DNA from: Kiritimatiellia bacterium
GTDB lineage: Bacteria > Verrucomicrobiota > Kiritimatiellia > RFP12 > UBA1067
NCBI GenBank assembly: GCA_027858965.1
Contig: JAQIBS010000228.1
Location: 1 to 56,059 of the forward strand
Reading direction: 5' to 3'
DNA length: 56,059 nucleotides
The notes under the pieces are model-generated. The model ran no database searches. It had not been told where the DNA came from and worked only from the letters and a program-made list of their open reading frames with translations. A program made the position numbers and the translations under genes. The number at the start of each line of letters is the position of its first letter. Position 1 is the first letter of the stretch. This document shows, in pieces, positions 53,988 through 56,059 of this stretch.

Positions 53988-54023
53988 GTATTTGGAAGGA
54001 CATATTACAAGAGGCTGGTATCG

Positions 54024-54608
54024 ATGGATCTGGACAGGATTAAAGTGTTGCAAGAGCAAGATTGGGACGATATCGCACCGAGATTATTGGGTTTCGTCAA
54101 AGGTCTTGCAGGGTCGCGGGGCATTACGTACATTCCTGGGGGGCTTTCTCCTGAAGACGTGGCCATGGTATGTATTGAGAAACTTTATAATGGTGACCGG
54201 AATTGGGACCCCCAAGGGAGCGTTTCGCTATTGGAGCACCTCATGGGTACTGCACGTAGCCTCTTGAGCAAAAAGGGTTTTCTAAGGAAGGAGAGAGACA
54301 AGGGGGTGTCATACATTGACTCAGAGGAAATGTTGGATGTGCTGTCGAAGGACCCAGAACAGGAACCCACCGATGAAGCCACACATCCTCTTGTTAAAGG
54401 CCTCTACTCCGAGATAGATGGGGATGATGAACTAATGAATGTGGTGGCGGCCATCGAGATGGGATGCGAGAAACCGCGGGAGATAGCAGAGTTAGCTGGT
54501 ATTGATCGTAAACGTATCCACGAAGTAAAACGACGACTATTACGCAAGGGGGTTGTCGTCAGAAAGAAACTTGGGCTGAAGCCTGACCTAGAGGAGGGTA
54601 GGCAATGA
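54024..54608 (+). CDS. Sigma-70-like (ECF-type) protein
   Basis: 194 residues from the ATG at 54024; a longer frame begins at 53925 but would start inside the inverted repeat. Region 2-like sequence (WDDIAPRLLGFVKGLA, LSPEDVAMVCIEKLYNGDRNWDP, GTARSLLSKKG) and a region 4-like helix-turn-helix (IAELAGIDRKRIHEVKRRLLRKG) are visible with an acidic linker between. It could direct transcription of the locus. Next gene overlaps it by four bases. Confidence 0.65.
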   Translation: MDLDRIKVLQEQDWDDIAPRLLGFVKGLAGSRGITYIPGGLSPEDVAMVCIEKLYNGDRNWDPQGSVSLLEHLMGTARSLLSKKGFLRKERDKGVSYIDSEEMLDVLSKDPEQEPTDEATHPLVKGLYSEIDGDDELMNVVAAIEMGCEKPREIAELAGIDRKRIHEVKRRLLRKGVVVRKKLGLKPDLEEGRQ

Positions 54609-55027
54609 AAGAAATTAAGAGCACTTTTGTGGACAGGTTTGCGAACTTTGTCTGTGATAATGAAGATGTCTCAACCGCGCAAATTCGGTCTGACTTACAG
54701 GAAGACGGAGTGAATGTAGATGGTTTCATGGGACGTGTCCGTATGCTTGTTGCAGAGCAGACAAGTGCGGCTATCCGCGCGAATGCTGAGATAGAGATCA
54801 CTAAAGCGCGAGAACGAAACGATGACGTGTCACGACAAGTGAGCCAATATTCCCGTGAGGAACTGCTTCGGACCTATCTTGCGGCACAATCGGGACAGAT
54901 GGGACACTCGGGGCAGGAGATTGCACTTGCCGCCAGAAACGCAAGTGGCGATGAACCAGATACGGAAGAATTGCAGGCGCTCATACATGATATTCTGCGC
55001 TCTCGCGATCAAGACAAGCAATCATGA
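54605..55027 (+). CDS. Small helical protein of unknown function in ubiquitin-like locus
   Basis: 140 residues, no recognised family. MKEIKSTFVDRFANFVCDNEDVSTAQIRSDLQ begins a helical, charged protein with a predicted coiled coil at about 60-90 (IRANAEIEITKARERNDDVSR). Four-base overlaps with both neighbours place it in one operon between the sigma-like protein and the peptidase. It may be an anti-sigma-type or adaptor protein, which is only inference from position. Confidence 0.6.
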   Translation: MKEIKSTFVDRFANFVCDNEDVSTAQIRSDLQEDGVNVDGFMGRVRMLVAEQTSAAIRANAEIEITKARERNDDVSRQVSQYSREELLRTYLAAQSGQMGHSGQEIALAARNASGDEPDTEELQALIHDILRSRDQDKQS

Positions 55028-55803
55028 CAACAGAGTTCCAGGAAACAATCTGCAGAGATGCGGCACGGCGTGTACTGGGAGAACTCTCTGTGCAAAAGCC
55101 TGATCATATCCACCTCCCAACCCTCGCATGGTTAGGGGGGCGGCGGCTTATTATTGAGGAAGGAGGGCTGAAAACGGCCGAAGGACGACTGGTCGCCACA
55201 GCCGATGGTGGTGTAATCCGTATCCGATCTGATATACAACCCGCTAGCCGCAAAAGATTTACGATAGCCCATGAAATCGGGCATAGAGTTCTTCATGGAC
55301 TATCACCTTCGACTGATACGCTACAAGATTTACGTACTTGGTCTAAGGGAAGCAAAGAAACGGAGGCCAACATCTTTGCCGGAGAATTGCTGATGCCAGA
55401 GTTCCTGTTTAAACCCCTTGTCATACGTGAATCACCTAGTCTCGCCTTTATCGACTCATTGGCCAGCGAATTCAGGACGAGCAATCTTGCGGCAGCAGTT
55501 CACTTTGTAATGTACACTTCCGAGCCGTGCGCTCTCGTTGTCTCAAAGAATGGCAATTATTGTTGGTCAAAAAAGAGTCCAACATTCGAGTTTTATATTA
55601 AGAAGGGTATCTTGCATAAGTACACGGGGGCTGCAAATCTGTGGGCGGGCAAGGCCGAGCGGTCTGGCATGCAAAGAACTGCGGCAGGGGCTTGGCTAGA
55701 ACGTTTTGATCTAGACGACCGAGGAGACATAATGGAGGATTCAAGACGGCTGGATGAGTTTGATATGACCGTATCGCTTTTGTGGGTATACGAGTGTATC
55801 TGA
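55024..55803 (+). CDS. ImmA/IrrE-family metallopeptidase
   Basis: 259 residues. AHEIGHRVLHG has the zinc motif His83-Glu84-x2-His87, and ETEANIFAGELLMP supplies Glu114, the third ligand and the following conserved block. ImmA/IrrE peptidases cleave repressors to switch on mobile-element or stress genes. No XRE repressor is adjacent, so the sigma-like protein or the 140-residue protein is the likely substrate (inference). Four-base overlap with the upstream gene. Confidence 0.85.
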   Translation: MTTEFQETICRDAARRVLGELSVQKPDHIHLPTLAWLGGRRLIIEEGGLKTAEGRLVATADGGVIRIRSDIQPASRKRFTIAHEIGHRVLHGLSPSTDTLQDLRTWSKGSKETEANIFAGELLMPEFLFKPLVIRESPSLAFIDSLASEFRTSNLAAAVHFVMYTSEPCALVVSKNGNYCWSKKSPTFEFYIKKGILHKYTGAANLWAGKAERSGMQRTAAGAWLERFDLDDRGDIMEDSRRLDEFDMTVSLLWVYECI

Positions 55804-55856
55804 TTGACTCGATCCCATGAATCAGAACAACTTTTTCAAGCGACGTTTAAGCGACG

Positions 55857-55896
55857 GGGTCAAACCTCAATCGCACCAAGCTAAATCCATGGAAAG
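55857..55896. repeat. 40-bp direct repeat, right copy
   Basis: Matches 50959-50998 with three differences and lies 54 bases after the ImmA/IrrE stop. It marks the right edge of the ubiquitin-like locus. Confidence 0.75.
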
Positions 55897-55980
55897 TGAG
55901 GCGGTGGGGTCATGACTTTATTCAATACGGGCCGGTTCTTGCTCAGCAATTCTAATTTTGACTTTTTTTGTTTTGTTATT

Positions 55981-56014
55981 GTATAGAGTATGATTTATGC
56001 TCTATACTATTGAC
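55981..56014 (+). promoter_or_regulatory. Promoter with operator-like inverted repeat
   Basis: GTATAGAG (55981-55988) and CTCTATAC (56000-56007) form an inverted repeat. TATACT (56003-56008) looks like a -10 box, and the start codon follows seven bases later, so the mRNA would be leaderless. An operator covering the -10 box would allow tight repression. Confidence 0.5.
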
Positions 56015-56059
56015 ATGAATAAAAAGAAAGCAAAGCTTACTAAGAAGCGCGACGCGTTG
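56015..56059 (+). CDS. Partial basic protein at window edge
   Basis: An open frame from the ATG at 56015 to the last base gives 15 residues, MNKKKAKLTKKRDAL. Too short to identify. Promoter and operator-like repeat directly upstream support that it is a real, regulated start; an antitoxin or regulator is possible. Confidence 0.4.
   Translation, partial: MNKKKAKLTKKRDAL

Overview
The window looks like a piece of a chromosome from the PVC superphylum, most likely Kiritimatiellota (inference from gene content; there is no rRNA or marker gene to prove it). The pointers are very large autotransporter-associated beta-strand repeat proteins, sulfatases, an HzsA-type PD40/cytochrome c protein, a parallel beta-helix carbohydrate-active protein, a RACo-like ASKHA/2Fe-2S protein and many dispersed palindromic repeats. 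I see no tRNA, rRNA or CRISPR array.

Left part (1-17.5 kb) is mixed core and surface functions: a partial FMN-binding-domain lipoprotein or exported protein, a frameshifted adhesin, a membrane-anchored coiled-coil protein, an NYN-domain nuclease with two zinc ribbons, the RACo-like protein, a minus-strand operon of a DUF116-polyprenyl synthetase fusion and a PQQ-propeller protein, a Ser/Thr/Lys-rich exported protein, an M24 peptidase, then MBL hydrolase-BirA-methyltransferase, and an SGNH hydrolase. Two inverted copies of a 100-bp element bracket the MBL-BirA-methyltransferase block.

Middle (17.5-42.2 kb) is a surface and polysaccharide region: a 1797-residue adhesin with two LamG-like domains and one discoidin-like domain; a RelB antitoxin whose YafQ-type toxin is fused in frame to a second adhesin; a REP-associated transposase (RAYT) with flanking REP arrays; a sulfatase plus an HzsA-related haem protein; a NYN-LOTUS protein; a glycerate-kinase-like enzyme; a second sulfatase with an internal deletion; a heterodimeric ABC exporter; and a beta-helix protein.

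Right part (42.2-56 kb) is an accessory or defence-like island. It holds an AT-rich dGTPase, then three minus-strand operons with different cargo (membrane protein; HEPN-motif protein plus TIR-domain protein; DUF3606 plus a transglutaminase-like protein), each preceded by a copy of the same 350-420 bp repeat that carries a decayed antitoxin gene. A DUF488 pair follows. The last 5 kb, bounded by 40-bp direct repeats, is a ubiquitin-like conjugation locus: Ubl, E1-like ThiF, DUF6527 and DUF2188 on the minus strand, and divergently a sigma-like protein, an unknown protein and an ImmA/IrrE peptidase. These last two blocks are the most novel-looking part of the window.
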